Shown: positions 47,658 to 56,168, counted from the first letter of the stretch. The stretch is DNA of 56,168 bases from Vogesella urethralis (GCF_007644045.2 NZ_VMDW02000112.1:1-56168), one strand, 5' to 3'. Numbers and translations: made by a program. The notes: a model not told the origin generated them from the letters alone.

Positions 47658-48977
47658 TTATTTGGCCAGAATGCGAACGCGCCAGGCATCGGCACGGGCT
47701 TTCAGATCGGCTTCGTCCAGCGTGGTGAGCTGGCGTTCGCGCAGCACGTTGCGGCCGTTCACCCACACGTGGCTTACCTGCTCGCGGCCAGCAGCGTACA
47801 CGATGTGCGAAATCGGGTCGAAGCTGGGGCTGGTTTCGATCTGCGCCAGGTCCACGGCGATCAGGTCGGCCTGCTTGCCCACGCTGACGCTACCCACCTT
47901 GTCGCCGATATGCAGCGCGTCGGCACCCAGCTGGGTGGCCATGCGGATGGCAGTGGCGGCCGGTACCGCTACCGGGTTCAGCGTGCCTACCTTGGCCAGC
48001 AGCGCGCCCATGCGGGTTTCGCTCAGCATGTCCAGCTTGTTGTTGGAGGCGGCACCGTCGGTGCCGATGCCCACGGTCACGCCGGCGTCCAGCAGCTGTT
48101 GTACCGGGGCGATGCCGGAGGCCAGCTTCATGTTGGACGTGGGGTTGTGGGCGATGGCCACGCCACGCTCGGCACACAGCGCGATTTCCTCGTCGGTGAG
48201 GTGCACCATGTGGGCGGCGATCAGGCGCGGGCTGAGCATGCCCAGCTTGTCCAGGCGCGTCAGCGGGCGCACGCCGTGTTCGGCCACGCCGCCGTTCACT
48301 TCATCCTGGGTTTCGTGGATGTGGCAGTGGATCAGCATGTCGTGCTCTTCTGCCAGTGCCACTACTTTGCGGAAGGTATCGTCGGACACGGTGTACGGCG
48401 CGTGTGGGGCCAGCGTGAAGGTGATCAGCTCGTTGCCCTGGTAGTTGGCCGCATCGGCCAGGCCCTTGGCAATGTAGTCGTCGGCGTTCTGGCCGTAGGC
48501 GGTGGGGAATTCCAGGATCGAACAGCCCACGAAAGTCCGCATGCCGGCTTGCAGGCCGGCGCGTGCCATCGCGTCATGGAAGAAGTACATGTCGTTGATG
48601 GTGGTGGTGCCGCTGCGGAACATCTCGCCCATCGCCAGCAGCGCGCCGTCATAGACGAACTCGTCGCTGACGTGTTTGCCTTCGGCCGGCCAGATGTGGT
48701 TTTGCAGCCAGTCCATCAGTGCCTTGTCGTCGGCCATGCCGCGCAGCAGGGTCATGGCGCTGTGGCCGTGCAGGTTTACCAGGCCGGGCATCAGCACATG
48801 ATTACCCAGTTCGATACGTTCTGCTGCGTCGGCGCCGGCAATCTGCTCCGGGGAGAGGATGGCGGCAATGCGGCCGTCGGCGATGGCGACAGCGTGGTTT
48901 TCCAGCACCACACCATCTTGTTCCACCGTGATGATCCAGCGCGCGGAAATCAGCTGGTCGAAGCGTTTGTTTTGCAT
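47658..48977 (-). CDS. mtaD: TRZ/ATZ family amidohydrolase (5'-methylthioadenosine/S-adenosylhomocysteine deaminase-like)
   Basis: A 439-aa metal-dependent hydrolase. Metal-site motifs are present: LMPGLVNLHGHSAM near residue 61, HCHIHET near 207, AHMVHLTDEEIAL near 247 and GIGTDGAASNNKLDM near 300. The group deaminates MTA and SAH, and placement next to ubiG, a SAM-dependent methyltransferase that makes SAH, fits. ATG 48977 is preferred over a TTG further upstream. Repeat copy at 48444-48453. Confidence 0.85.
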   Translation of the reverse strand: MQNKRFDQLISARWIITVEQDGVVLENHAVAIADGRIAAILSPEQIAGADAAERIELGNHVLMPGLVNLHGHSAMTLLRGMADDKALMDWLQNHIWPAEGKHVSDEFVYDGALLAMGEMFRSGTTTINDMYFFHDAMARAGLQAGMRTFVGCSILEFPTAYGQNADDYIAKGLADAANYQGNELITFTLAPHAPYTVSDDTFRKVVALAEEHDMLIHCHIHETQDEVNGGVAEHGVRPLTRLDKLGMLSPRLIAAHMVHLTDEEIALCAERGVAIAHNPTSNMKLASGIAPVQQLLDAGVTVGIGTDGAASNNKLDMLSETRMGALLAKVGTLNPVAVPAATAIRMATQLGADALHIGDKVGSVSVGKQADLIAVDLAQIETSPSFDPISHIVYAAGREQVSHVWVNGRNVLRERQLTTLDEADLKARADAWRVRILAK

Positions 48978-49157
48978 GGGTAATCTGCCTTTCAAATCGT
49001 TAGCGGGCGATTGTAGGCGCCCTGTTCGGCATTCGGCAACCGGCCTTCCCTGTGTATACTATGCATATAGCGTCTTTGCGCATCGTCGCAAGGGCGCTTA
49101 TTCTGTGTAAATAACTGTTAAAAGCCAGCGGCTCACGCCCTGGGGGTAAAAGATTCC

Positions 49158-51977
49158 ATGACCCAGAAGCCAGACAACTTCGACAGCTACCTGATCGGTT
49201 CGCGCTTGTCTATGCGCCAGGTGTTCCTGATGGCGCTCGTGCTGGGTTTGCTGATACCGGCGGTCATCATCACCGTGCTCAGCTTCAACCTGCAGCGCGA
49301 ACGCATGGAAAACCAGCTGGCAGTAGACCAGAAGCGCCTGCTGGATATCGTGGCGCTGGGCATGCAGGAACCCTTGTGGAACCTTAGCCGCCAGGCCGGC
49401 GCGCCGCTGGTGTCATCGGTGATGGACGATCCGCGGGTGATCTCCATCCGTGTCTCCGACACCCAGTCCAACACCGTGTTCCTCTCTACGCTGCGCAGCG
49501 AGCGCCGTATCGGCAGCGTGGCCTTCGTGCAGAAAGACGTGGTGTACCGTGGCGAGGCCATCGGCCAGGTCAGCATCGAATTCGATACCGAGCACTTGGC
49601 GATCGACCAGCGCAACCAGCTGAAGAACCTGCTGATGATCGTGGTGGCGCAGCTGCTGTTGTCGGTGCTGCTGATCATGACCATCCTGCACTCGCGCTTC
49701 CTGCGCCCGATCCGCCAGCTGTCGGACCAGGCCACGCAGTTGGCCGCACTGAAGCTGGACGAGCCTTTCCACTGGGGCCGCCACGACGAAATCGGCACCG
49801 TCGGCAAGCACCTGGAATGGATGCGCGCCGAGCTGAAGCGCCTGATCGACGAGTTGAAATCCAAAACGCTGGCGCTGGAAGCCGATATCGAACGCCGCCG
49901 CGAGGTGGAAGACGCGCTGCGCCGCTCCGAAAACAAATACCGCGAACTGTTCTGGTCCAACCTGGACGGCATCGTCATCAGCTCGCTGGAAGGGCAGATC
50001 ATCGACGCCAACCCGGCTTTCCTCAGCCTGCTGGGTTACAGCCTCGACCAACTGAAACTGCAAAACTTCTGGAGCCTGCTGGACCGCGAGAGCGAGCCGC
50101 AGGAGCGCTACAACCTGGACCACAAGGTGATGCGCTTCGGCTTCTGCGACGAATTCGAAGTGCAGTACATCAACCGCGTCGGCAACCCGATTCCGGTCAG
50201 CGTCAAGACCGTGGCCATGCGCGACGCCGCCGGCCGCATTACCGCCGTATGGCGCATGGTGCGCGATATTTCCGAGCGCCGCGCCGCCGAAGAGCGCATG
50301 CAGTTGGCCGCCAAGGTGTTCGAGAACACTGCCGAAGGCATCATGATTACCGACGCCGACGTGCAGATCCGCTCGGTCAACCGCGCCTTCACCGAAATCA
50401 CCGGCTTTGCCCAGGATGAAGTGCTGGGCCAGCGCCCCACCGTGCTCACCTCCGGCCGCCACAGCAGCGACTTCTACGAAGCGATGTGGAAAGAGCTGCG
50501 CGAGGAAGGCTTCTGGCAGGGAGAAGTCTGGAACCGCCGCAAGAACGGCGAGGTATACCCGGAATGGCTGGCCATCAACGTGGTGAAGAGCCCGGCCGGC
50601 GAAGTGACCCATTACGTGGCCATCTTCAGCGACCAGTCCGAGCGCAAGGCCGCTGACGAGCGCATCCAGTTCCTGGCCCACTTCGACGTGCTGACCGGCC
50701 TGCCCAACCGCGGCCACCTGCAAGACCGGGCGCTGCTGGCCATCCAGAACGCGGTGCGCGACAACGGCAAGCTGGCCATCCTGCTGCTGGACTTGGACCG
50801 CTTCAAGACCATCAACGAGTCGCTGGGCCACGCCGCCGGCGACATCCTGCTGAAAATGGCGTCGGAACGCATCCGCAAGGTACTGGGTACCGGCGAGGTG
50901 GTGGCGCGCCAGGGCGGCGACGAATTCATCGTGCTGCTGCCGCTGATCAGCGACGCCGCCGTGGCCGCCCACGTGGCCGAGCGCATCCTGGCCGAGTTCG
51001 GCGTGCCGCTGGAGGTGTACAACCACACGCTGTCGATCAGCGGCAGTATCGGCATCAGCATCTTCCCCGACGACGGGCGCGACTTCGACACCCTGGTGCG
51101 CAACGCCGACGCCGCGATGTACCACGCCAAGTCCAGCGGCCGTAACAACTACAAGTTCTACACCGCCGACCTGAACGCCCGCGCCCGCGAGATCCTGGCC
51201 ATCGAAAGCCAGCTGCGCTACGCGGTGGAGCACAACGAGTTTGTGCTGCACTACCAGCCGCAGGTGGACATTGCCAGCGGCAAGATCATCGGCGCCGAAG
51301 CGCTGATCCGCTGGAACCACCCGTCGCTGGGCCTGTTGGGGCCGATGCACTTCATCGACGTGGCCGAAGAGCGCGGCTTCATCGTGCAGATCGGCAACTG
51401 GGTCATCCGCGAAGCCTGCCGCCAGATTGCCGCCTGGCACGCGGCCGGCCTGCCGCTGGTAACGGTAGGCGTCAACCTGTCGGCGCTGCAGTTCCGCCAC
51501 CAGGACCTGGTGCAAGTGCTGAGCAACGCCTTGGCCGCCTACCAGCTGCCGGGTAGCTGCCTGGACGTGGAGGTAACCGAAAGCGTGATCATGGACGACA
51601 TGGACGCCACCATCCAGACCATTCGCGCCATCCAGTCGATGGGCATCCGCATGTCGATCGACGACTTCGGCACCGGTTACTCCAGCCTGGCCTACCTGAA
51701 GCGCTTCAAGGCCGACAAGCTGAAGATTGACCGCTCCTTCGTGCGCGACATCCCGGAAGACCAGGACGACACCGCCATTACCCGCGCCATCATCAACATG
51801 GCGAAAAACCTGAACATGCAGGTAGTGGCCGAAGGCGTGGAAACCATCGAGCAGTGGCGCTTCCTGGAAGAACACGGTTGCGACCAGGTACAGGGCTACC
51901 TGCTGGCCAAGCCGATGGCGGCCGAGCTGGTGGAACCGCTGCTGCGGCAGGAATCGCTGCGCCCGCCGGCGCCGTAA
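49158..51977 (+). CDS. Membrane GGDEF-EAL protein with HAMP and two PAS domains
   Basis: A 939-aa c-di-GMP enzyme. Order: membrane segment (VFLMALVLGLLIPAVIITVL, residues 20-40), periplasmic sensor to about 150, second membrane segment (LLMIVVAQLLLSVLLIMTIL, near 158), HAMP (to about 240), PAS 1 (near 260-375), PAS 2 (near 380-500), GGDEF and EAL. The GGDEF motif is intact (GGDEF near 586) and so is EAL (EALIRW near 714), with DDFGTGYSSL near 834, so both synthesis and hydrolysis are possible; which dominates is not visible. It is a single gene with terminator at 52003. Repeat copy at 49739-49748 in the HAMP region. Confidence 0.94.
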   Translation: MTQKPDNFDSYLIGSRLSMRQVFLMALVLGLLIPAVIITVLSFNLQRERMENQLAVDQKRLLDIVALGMQEPLWNLSRQAGAPLVSSVMDDPRVISIRVSDTQSNTVFLSTLRSERRIGSVAFVQKDVVYRGEAIGQVSIEFDTEHLAIDQRNQLKNLLMIVVAQLLLSVLLIMTILHSRFLRPIRQLSDQATQLAALKLDEPFHWGRHDEIGTVGKHLEWMRAELKRLIDELKSKTLALEADIERRREVEDALRRSENKYRELFWSNLDGIVISSLEGQIIDANPAFLSLLGYSLDQLKLQNFWSLLDRESEPQERYNLDHKVMRFGFCDEFEVQYINRVGNPIPVSVKTVAMRDAAGRITAVWRMVRDISERRAAEERMQLAAKVFENTAEGIMITDADVQIRSVNRAFTEITGFAQDEVLGQRPTVLTSGRHSSDFYEAMWKELREEGFWQGEVWNRRKNGEVYPEWLAINVVKSPAGEVTHYVAIFSDQSERKAADERIQFLAHFDVLTGLPNRGHLQDRALLAIQNAVRDNGKLAILLLDLDRFKTINESLGHAAGDILLKMASERIRKVLGTGEVVARQGGDEFIVLLPLISDAAVAAHVAERILAEFGVPLEVYNHTLSISGSIGISIFPDDGRDFDTLVRNADAAMYHAKSSGRNNYKFYTADLNARAREILAIESQLRYAVEHNEFVLHYQPQVDIASGKIIGAEALIRWNHPSLGLLGPMHFIDVAEERGFIVQIGNWVIREACRQIAAWHAAGLPLVTVGVNLSALQFRHQDLVQVLSNALAAYQLPGSCLDVEVTESVIMDDMDATIQTIRAIQSMGIRMSIDDFGTGYSSLAYLKRFKADKLKIDRSFVRDIPEDQDDTAITRAIINMAKNLNMQVVAEGVETIEQWRFLEEHGCDQVQGYLLAKPMAAELVEPLLRQESLRPPAP

Positions 51978-52002
51978 GCGGCTGCTGCCGCAGGCCGCTC
52001 CG

Positions 52003-52030
52003 CACCCGGCGCTAGCCGGGTGTGTGCTTT
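52003..52030 (+). terminator. Intrinsic terminator of the GGDEF-EAL gene
   Basis: CACCCGGC (52003-52010), loop GCTA, GCCGGGTG (52015-52022), then a TTTT within 8 bases. Confidence 0.7.
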
Positions 52031-52040
52031 TGCGGCCAAC
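52031..52040 (-). repeat. GTTGGCCGCA repeat, intergenic
   Basis: Exact copy (minus strand) in the AAGGTTGGCCGCA form directly behind the GGDEF-EAL terminator. Confidence 0.9.
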
Positions 52041-52132
52041 CTTTGTTACACAAGCTATACAGTGCGCATTTGATAGCGCGCCCTGTTCAAATTAGAATTC
52101 GAGCCATTAATCTAACTTTCGAGACCCGATCA

Positions 52133-53449
52133 GTGAACGCACCGACCTCTCTGCGCGACCTCCCGCAAGGCAAACTCTTCCGCCAAGGCGACGTTTTCGT
52201 CCTGTTTGGCGAGCTGTTCGGCCGTGGCTACGCCAACGGCCTGATCAACGAAGCCCGCGCAGCCGGCATGACCATCATCGGCCTGACCGTTGGCCGCCGC
52301 GACGCCGACAACAGCCTGCGTCCGCTGAATGCCGAAGAGCTGGCCGAAGCCGAAGCCCGCATTGGTGGCAAGGTGATCAACGTGCCGCTGATGGCCGGTT
52401 TCGACCTGGACGCGCCGGCCGGCGAGCCGACGCCTACCGAGCTGCTGTCGGTACTGACCCTGAAAAACTGGCAAGACGAAAAGCTGGACTGGGCGCAGAT
52501 CGAACGCTGCCGTGAAGCCGGCGTCGCCCGCTTCAAGAGCAGCGTGGCCGAAGTGATGGCCCAGCTGGAGCCGCTGGTGGCCGACGGCAGCAATGTGTTC
52601 TTTGCCCACACCATGGCCGGTGGCATCCCGAAAGTGAAAGTGTTCCTGGCCATCGCCAACCGCATCTACAAAGGCCGTGGCGACCGCTTCATGTCGTCCC
52701 GTGCGCTGCTGGACAGCGACCTGGGCAAGCTGATCCTGATGAACTTCGACGAAGTCACCGCCAACACCTTCCAGTACCTGATCGACGGCAGCGCCGCGCT
52801 GCGCCAGCGTCTGGAAGCCAGCGGGGGCCAGGTGCGCTACACCGCCTACGGCTACCACGGCACCGAGATCCTGATCGACGGCCAGTACCAGTGGCAGACC
52901 TACACCAACTACACCCAGGGCGGCGCCAAGAAACGCCTGGAAGACCACGCGCGTACCGCCTGGCAGCAGGGCGTGAAGGCCACCGTGTTCAACTGCCCGG
53001 AAATACGCACCAACTCGTCCGACATCTTCGTGGGCGTGGAGCTGTCGCTGTTCCCGCTGCTGAAAGCGCTGCGCCAGGAAGCCCCGGGCGAGTGGACCGA
53101 GGCGCAATGGGCGGCCTGCAACGCGCTGCTGCAAGACGGTTACAGCATTGACGACCTGCTGGCGCAGATCGAAGCCTACAACACCCACGCCACCATGCTG
53201 GCCTTCCGCGACTTTGCCGCCTGGCCGATGGACAACTCCCCCGAGCTGGCCGAGGTGATGATCGGCACCTCCGACGACATCACCAGCAAGCACAAAGACC
53301 GCAACGCGCTGGTCACCGACCACCTCAGCGCGCTGGTGCTGGAAGGCACCGGCCCGCTGATGTTCGGCGAAGCGGCCAACCCGGCCGGCCCGGTGCTGTG
53401 GCTGAACCACGACGTGATCGCCAAGCAACTGGCCAAGCTGCACGGCTAA
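52133..53449 (+). CDS. Protein of uncertain function, possibly FabMG-like enoyl-ACP reductase
   Basis: A 438-aa soluble protein. I do not recognise it firmly. The N-terminus GDVFVLFGELFGRGYANGLI then MTIIGLTVGRRDAD looks like a Rossmann start, and FFAHTMAGGIPKVKVF and YGYHGTEILIDGQY are strongly patterned. The pattern recalls proteins named enoyl-ACP reductase FabMG family, which I hold as a tentative match only. It starts with a GTG at 52133 (MNAPTSLRDLP); the ORF further upstream runs into AT-rich leader. It appears to be a stand-alone gene with a perfect terminator. Codon use is that of a well-expressed housekeeping gene. Confidence 0.5.
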   Translation: MNAPTSLRDLPQGKLFRQGDVFVLFGELFGRGYANGLINEARAAGMTIIGLTVGRRDADNSLRPLNAEELAEAEARIGGKVINVPLMAGFDLDAPAGEPTPTELLSVLTLKNWQDEKLDWAQIERCREAGVARFKSSVAEVMAQLEPLVADGSNVFFAHTMAGGIPKVKVFLAIANRIYKGRGDRFMSSRALLDSDLGKLILMNFDEVTANTFQYLIDGSAALRQRLEASGGQVRYTAYGYHGTEILIDGQYQWQTYTNYTQGGAKKRLEDHARTAWQQGVKATVFNCPEIRTNSSDIFVGVELSLFPLLKALRQEAPGEWTEAQWAACNALLQDGYSIDDLLAQIEAYNTHATMLAFRDFAAWPMDNSPELAEVMIGTSDDITSKHKDRNALVTDHLSALVLEGTGPLMFGEAANPAGPVLWLNHDVIAKQLAKLHG

Positions 53450-53478
53450 GCGTTTGGTTGTTTGCCCACCGGCAACGC

Positions 53479-53508
53479 AAAACCCCGGTCCTGTGACCGG
53501 GGTTTTTT
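53479..53508. terminator. Intrinsic terminator of the FabMG-like gene
   Basis: AAAACCCCGGTC, loop CTGT, GACCGGGG, then six T; symmetric enough for both strands. Confidence 0.93.
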
Positions 53509-53527
53509 CATGCGCGTAGCGGGTGTA

Positions 53528-53537
53528 GTTGGCCGCA
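53528..53537 (+). repeat. GTTGGCCGCA repeat, intergenic
   Basis: Exact copy between the terminator at 53479-53508 and the GGDEF gene. Confidence 0.9.
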
Positions 53538-53600
53538 AGGATGCGCGGCGATACTGGCCAAACCCTGCCGCCAGCGCCGGCGCCACGCGCTTATTTGTAA

Positions 53601-53632
53601 TTGACAATCCTATTCATGCTATTGAATTCAAT
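53601..53632 (+). promoter_or_regulatory. Promoter-like region with a 12-bp palindrome, upstream of the GGDEF gene
   Basis: TTGACA (53601-53606) is a perfect -35; ATTGAATTCAAT (53621-53632) is a perfect palindrome near the place of a -10. The AT-rich block (53590-53645) contrasts with the surroundings. An operator for a repressor is possible. Confidence 0.4.
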
Positions 53633-53736
53633 GAATATGCATGAAATGCACAGCCATTGATTTGGCTACTCGCCAAAGCCCGCTGCGCATGATCAGATAG
53701 CGGCGGTTCATGAACGGGCGGGATGGAGGACAAGGC

Positions 53737-54924
53737 ATGTTCAGCAACGAGCAGATGCTGCTACTGGTGCTATTCGGTGCGCTGCTGCACAGCTGGCTGG
53801 GCGCGGTGCTGCGCTACGTCTGGCGCCATCGGCAGACGGCACCGGGCTTCCAGTACTGGGCCTGGAGCGAAGGCCTGCTCGGCATGGCCTATCTGGTGAT
53901 GCTGGTGTTTTTCCTGCTGCCCAACCATGCCATCCTGCTGGCCAGCACGCTGTTGCTGACGCTTAGCCCGCTGGCGTACGAACACGGCCTGCGCCGCTTT
54001 TTTGACGATGCCCGCCTGCTGCCGGCCTGGGGCGGGTACGCCATCGCCAGCGTGGGTTTGCTGCTGCAGGCCGCCGCCATGCTGTGGGTAGACGACGTCG
54101 CGCTGCGCCGCGCCACCGTCAACGGCAGCTCGCTGCTGCAATTATTGTGGTTGTGGCCGCAGGTTTGGCTGGCCCGGCGTTCGCGCCCCTACGCGCAGCC
54201 GCTGCGGGCCTTGCTCTGGGGCCTGGCGCTGTTGGCCGCGCTGCAAGGCTGGCGCGTGTACGACGACATCCGGCAATCGCTGTCCGGGCAGGTGGCCGCG
54301 CACGACACGCTGGTGGGGCTGGTGGTGTTGCTGTCGTTGATGGTGTCCATCATGCGCAGCCTCACCGATCTGGTGCTGGTACACGCCCGGCTGGAAGCGG
54401 CGCTGCTGGCCACGCAGGCCACCCTGGCGCAGCGCGCCAATACCGACAGCCTGTCCGGCCTGGCCAGCCGCCACGCCTTTGAGCACGCATTGCAGCAACT
54501 GCCCGACAGCCAGCCGCCGCAGCATGTGTTGCTGCTGATCGATATCGACCACTTCAAGCACATCAACGACAGCCAGGGCCACCACGCCGGCGACCGCACC
54601 CTGGCCTTGCTGGGCAGCCTGCTACAAGCACAGTTGGCCGCAGGCGAGCTGGCCGGCCGCCTGGGCGGGGACGAGCTGGCCGTACTGCTACACGGCAGCC
54701 CGCAGCGTGCGGCCAACTTCATCCGCCAGCTGCAGCAAGCCATAGCCGGGCAGGGCGGCGACTTCACCCTCAGCATCGGCATCAGCCCCTTGCACGGGGG
54801 CAGCGACTACCTGCGCGCCTACCAGCACGCCGACCAGGCGCTGTACGCCGCCAAAAACGCCGGCCGCAACCGGGCCTACCAGCACGACGGCCAGCTGACG
54901 CTGCCGATGCTGCAGCCGGCGTAG
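53737..54924 (+). CDS. Membrane-bound diguanylate cyclase with GGDEL motif
   Basis: A 395-aa protein with six to seven hydrophobic spans in residues 1-215 and a C-terminal GGDEF domain. The active-site motif is GGDEL (GRLGGDELAVLL near residue 310), a variant that remains active in some known cyclases. Other residues are standard: IDIDHFKHINDSQGHHAGD near 268 and the absence of an RxxD inhibitory site five residues before the motif. ATG 53737 is chosen because GGAGG lies 9 bases upstream. Repeat copies at 54633-54642 (Leu-Ala-Ala) and 54708-54717 (Ala-Ala-Asn), two within 85 bp. Confidence 0.88.
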   Translation: MFSNEQMLLLVLFGALLHSWLGAVLRYVWRHRQTAPGFQYWAWSEGLLGMAYLVMLVFFLLPNHAILLASTLLLTLSPLAYEHGLRRFFDDARLLPAWGGYAIASVGLLLQAAAMLWVDDVALRRATVNGSSLLQLLWLWPQVWLARRSRPYAQPLRALLWGLALLAALQGWRVYDDIRQSLSGQVAAHDTLVGLVVLLSLMVSIMRSLTDLVLVHARLEAALLATQATLAQRANTDSLSGLASRHAFEHALQQLPDSQPPQHVLLLIDIDHFKHINDSQGHHAGDRTLALLGSLLQAQLAAGELAGRLGGDELAVLLHGSPQRAANFIRQLQQAIAGQGGDFTLSIGISPLHGGSDYLRAYQHADQALYAAKNAGRNRAYQHDGQLTLPMLQPA

Positions 54925-55090
54925 CACGGCCGCCGCGCCGGGCACCGGCGGGTGATCAAAGCAGGGCAGCCCCGCACGCAGCGGGCCTGTGGGGCGCCAC
55001 CCGTGCAAAGTGCCTTCTGAGCAGCGGGTGGCGGCTGCGCTGGCCGCTGGCGGTATAGCCAAGCCGGAGCCAGCATGCGGCCAAGCTTGG

Positions 55091-55597
55091 TCAATGCCAC
55101 AGCACGATCGCTACCACACCGGCCACGCCGGTCAGCAGCGCGATCGCCAGCAATAGCACACTGCGCCACAGCACCCCACGCGCCAGCGCCGGGTGCTCGC
55201 TTACCGCCGCCAGCGCCAACAACACAAAGCTCGCCGCCCACAGGTAATACGCGCCGTGCAGCCGCAGGCTGGGCAGCAGCGCCACCAGCGGCCGGATCAG
55301 CATCACGTTATGTACCGCCACCGCCAGCAACAGCAGCAGCGCGCCCAGGCCGGTAGTGGGCCGCAGTGGCTGCCGCTGGCGGCGCAGCTCGGCCAGCATC
55401 AGCCCGTTACTGAGCACCCCCAGCCACAGCCACGGAGAGCCTAGCAAAGTCACCGGCAGCCACGCCGCCAACAGCAGCGTGCCGCTAGCCAGTAGCTGGA
55501 TACCCAGCAGCGTATCGCCGTGCGGCGAAATCGCCGCCGGCCACAGCAGGCTGGCCAGCCACAGGGCCAGCGCGGCCAAGCGAAGCGCTTGCGTCAT
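55091..55597 (-). CDS. Small integral membrane protein of unknown function
   Basis: A 168-aa, leucine- and alanine-rich protein with about five hydrophobic spans (LRLAALALWLASLLWPAAIS; LLASGTLLLAAWLPVTLLG; GALLLLLAVAVHNVMLI; YYLWAASFVLLALAAVS; VLLLAIALLTGVAGVVAIVL). I do not recognise a family. Start ATG at 55597. A one-mismatch repeat copy lies just past its stop (55078-55087). Confidence 0.65.
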   Translation of the reverse strand: MTQALRLAALALWLASLLWPAAISPHGDTLLGIQLLASGTLLLAAWLPVTLLGSPWLWLGVLSNGLMLAELRRQRQPLRPTTGLGALLLLLAVAVHNVMLIRPLVALLPSLRLHGAYYLWAASFVLLALAAVSEHPALARGVLWRSVLLLAIALLTGVAGVVAIVLWH

Positions 55598-55697
55598 CGG
55601 TATGCACCATCAAAGGAACGCCGACAGCATACGCGATGGCGCGGCGGTTGGCAGGAGGTTGGTGGGATGGTTGGTGTGCAGGCCAGGAGGGCGCAAG

Positions 55698-55707
55698 GTT
55701 GGCCGCA
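55698..55707 (+). repeat. GTTGGCCGCA repeat, intergenic
   Basis: Exact copy in the AAGGTTGGCCGCA form upstream of the small membrane protein gene. Confidence 0.9.
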
Positions 55708-55844
55708 TGGGCTGCATCGGGTATCTGGACGAGTGGTGGCGGGTGATGCGTTGGTTGGCCGATTTTGTTAGATATGGCTGAGTGAGTGAGTGGCCGGAAA
55801 GATGAGCCTTACAGTCTCGGCCAACGCTGTCTTTCGACAGATGG

Positions 55845-56054
55845 GTGGAAAACGACTGGTTTACACAGCATTACGGACAGACATCATTCCCGATGCCTGA
55901 CGCCCAAGTTCAGGGTCGCCCGATTAGCGTGGCCGAAGCGTGCTGTGGTGGGCGCGGCCCCTGCAACACCCAGTTAGGCACTGGTGGATATCCGTTACTG
56001 CTGCGCATTGAGAATGCTGCGCAGTTCATGGCGCTCTGCCGTGGTCAGGCTTAG
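55845..56054 (+). CDS. Possible small gene of unknown function
   Basis: A 69-residue frame from GTG 55845 (MENDWFTQHYGQTSF..) with the cysteine cluster CCGGRGPC near residue 33. Codon use (ACA, GGA, TTA) and lower GC differ from the neighbours and suggest acquired DNA next to the IS element. No clear ribosome site. It could be spurious. Confidence 0.3.
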   Translation: MENDWFTQHYGQTSFPMPDAQVQGRPISVAEACCGGRGPCNTQLGTGGYPLLLRIENAAQFMALCRGQA

Positions 56055-56093
56055 TTGTGAGTTTCCCAAAGTAATGGTGGAACTCATGACGTT

Positions 56094-56168
56094 GGGGCTG
56101 TCCGAATTTTTGTGTAAACAGGGTTTAGGTTACGCCTGTGGAATACGTTCCTCGAATTGAATGGTAAA
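56094..56168 (-). mobile_element. End of an IS256-family insertion sequence (partial)
   Basis: The sequence GGGGCTGTCCG followed by AATTTTTGTGTAAACAGG is of the type that ends IS256-family elements, and a transposase C-terminus lies just inside. The element continues beyond the window. Confidence 0.65.
56130..56168 (-). CDS. IS256-family transposase, C-terminal end (partial)
   Basis: The minus strand reads FTIQFEERIPQA then TAA (56130-56132). This tail and its distance to the element end match Mutator/IS256-type transposases. Only 12 codons before the stop are visible. Confidence 0.6.
   Translation of the reverse strand, partial: FTIQFEERIPQA

Overview
The window is a GC-rich (mid-60s percent by eye), densely packed chromosomal segment of a flagellated betaproteobacterium. 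Gene content and order point to Neisseriales, most likely Chromobacteriaceae (Vogesella, Aquitalea or Chromobacterium relatives): an exbB-exbD-lpxK-trm112-kdsB-adk operon, a gpmI-envC-ctpA operon, flhB-flhA-flhF-flhG-fliA-motC, a TfoX_C-TadA fusion and a DnaQ/GIY-YIG fusion nuclease. This placement is inference from gene content; no rRNA or tRNA gene was seen.

Layout. 1-4.1 kb: pssA, a PotF-like polyamine-binding protein and a PuuA-like glutamate-polyamine ligase. 4.4-12.1 kb, mostly plus strand: rppH, a DUF2238 membrane protein, parE, a phosphofructokinase, a PPP-type phosphatase, a small periplasmic binding protein, alaX (minus) and rluA. 12.1-23.4 kb, minus strand: a DUF456 protein, ppk, yggX, argA, a small unknown gene, the gpmI-envC-ctpA operon, a DUF4442 thioesterase-like gene and xseA. 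23.7-27.4 kb, plus strand: the lpxK/kdsB/adk operon. 27.5-30.6 kb: an HD-GYP response regulator and a cognate histidine kinase broken by an in-frame amber codon. 30.8-35.0 kb: htpG with a heat-shock-type promoter, then two DEDD exonuclease genes. 35.4-42.5 kb: the late flagellar export and regulation cluster. 42.6-43.9 kb: thyA-folA. 44.0-49.0 kb: a GntR regulator, a probable free-standing structured RNA (6S-like), and the mtaD-ubiG-tadA-ldt-DUF2721 series. 49.2-56.2 kb: a GGDEF-EAL protein, a FabMG-like protein, a GGDEF protein, a small membrane protein and the edge of an IS256-family element.

The most notable signal is not a gene. The 10-mer GTTGGCCGCA occurs exactly 30 times by my count (18 plus, 12 minus), about one per 1.9 kb where chance predicts well under one. 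Thirteen copies lie between genes, most often in the longer form AAGGTTGGCCGCA, and two copies or near-copies are paired head-to-head as hairpins just after xseA and ubiG. Density, intergenic bias and inverted-pair terminators copy the behaviour of the DNA uptake sequences of Neisseriaceae, but the sequence is unlike GCCGTCTGAA. I read it as a candidate uptake-signal dialect in a sister family.

Other points of interest are a 366-bp MITE with IS4-like ends that split the shared terminator of a convergent gene pair and left an 11-bp target duplication; a sigma-32 promoter for htpG with a repeat copy in its spacer; a FlhG with a degenerate P-loop; and a cluster of DnaA-box-like sites upstream of exbB.
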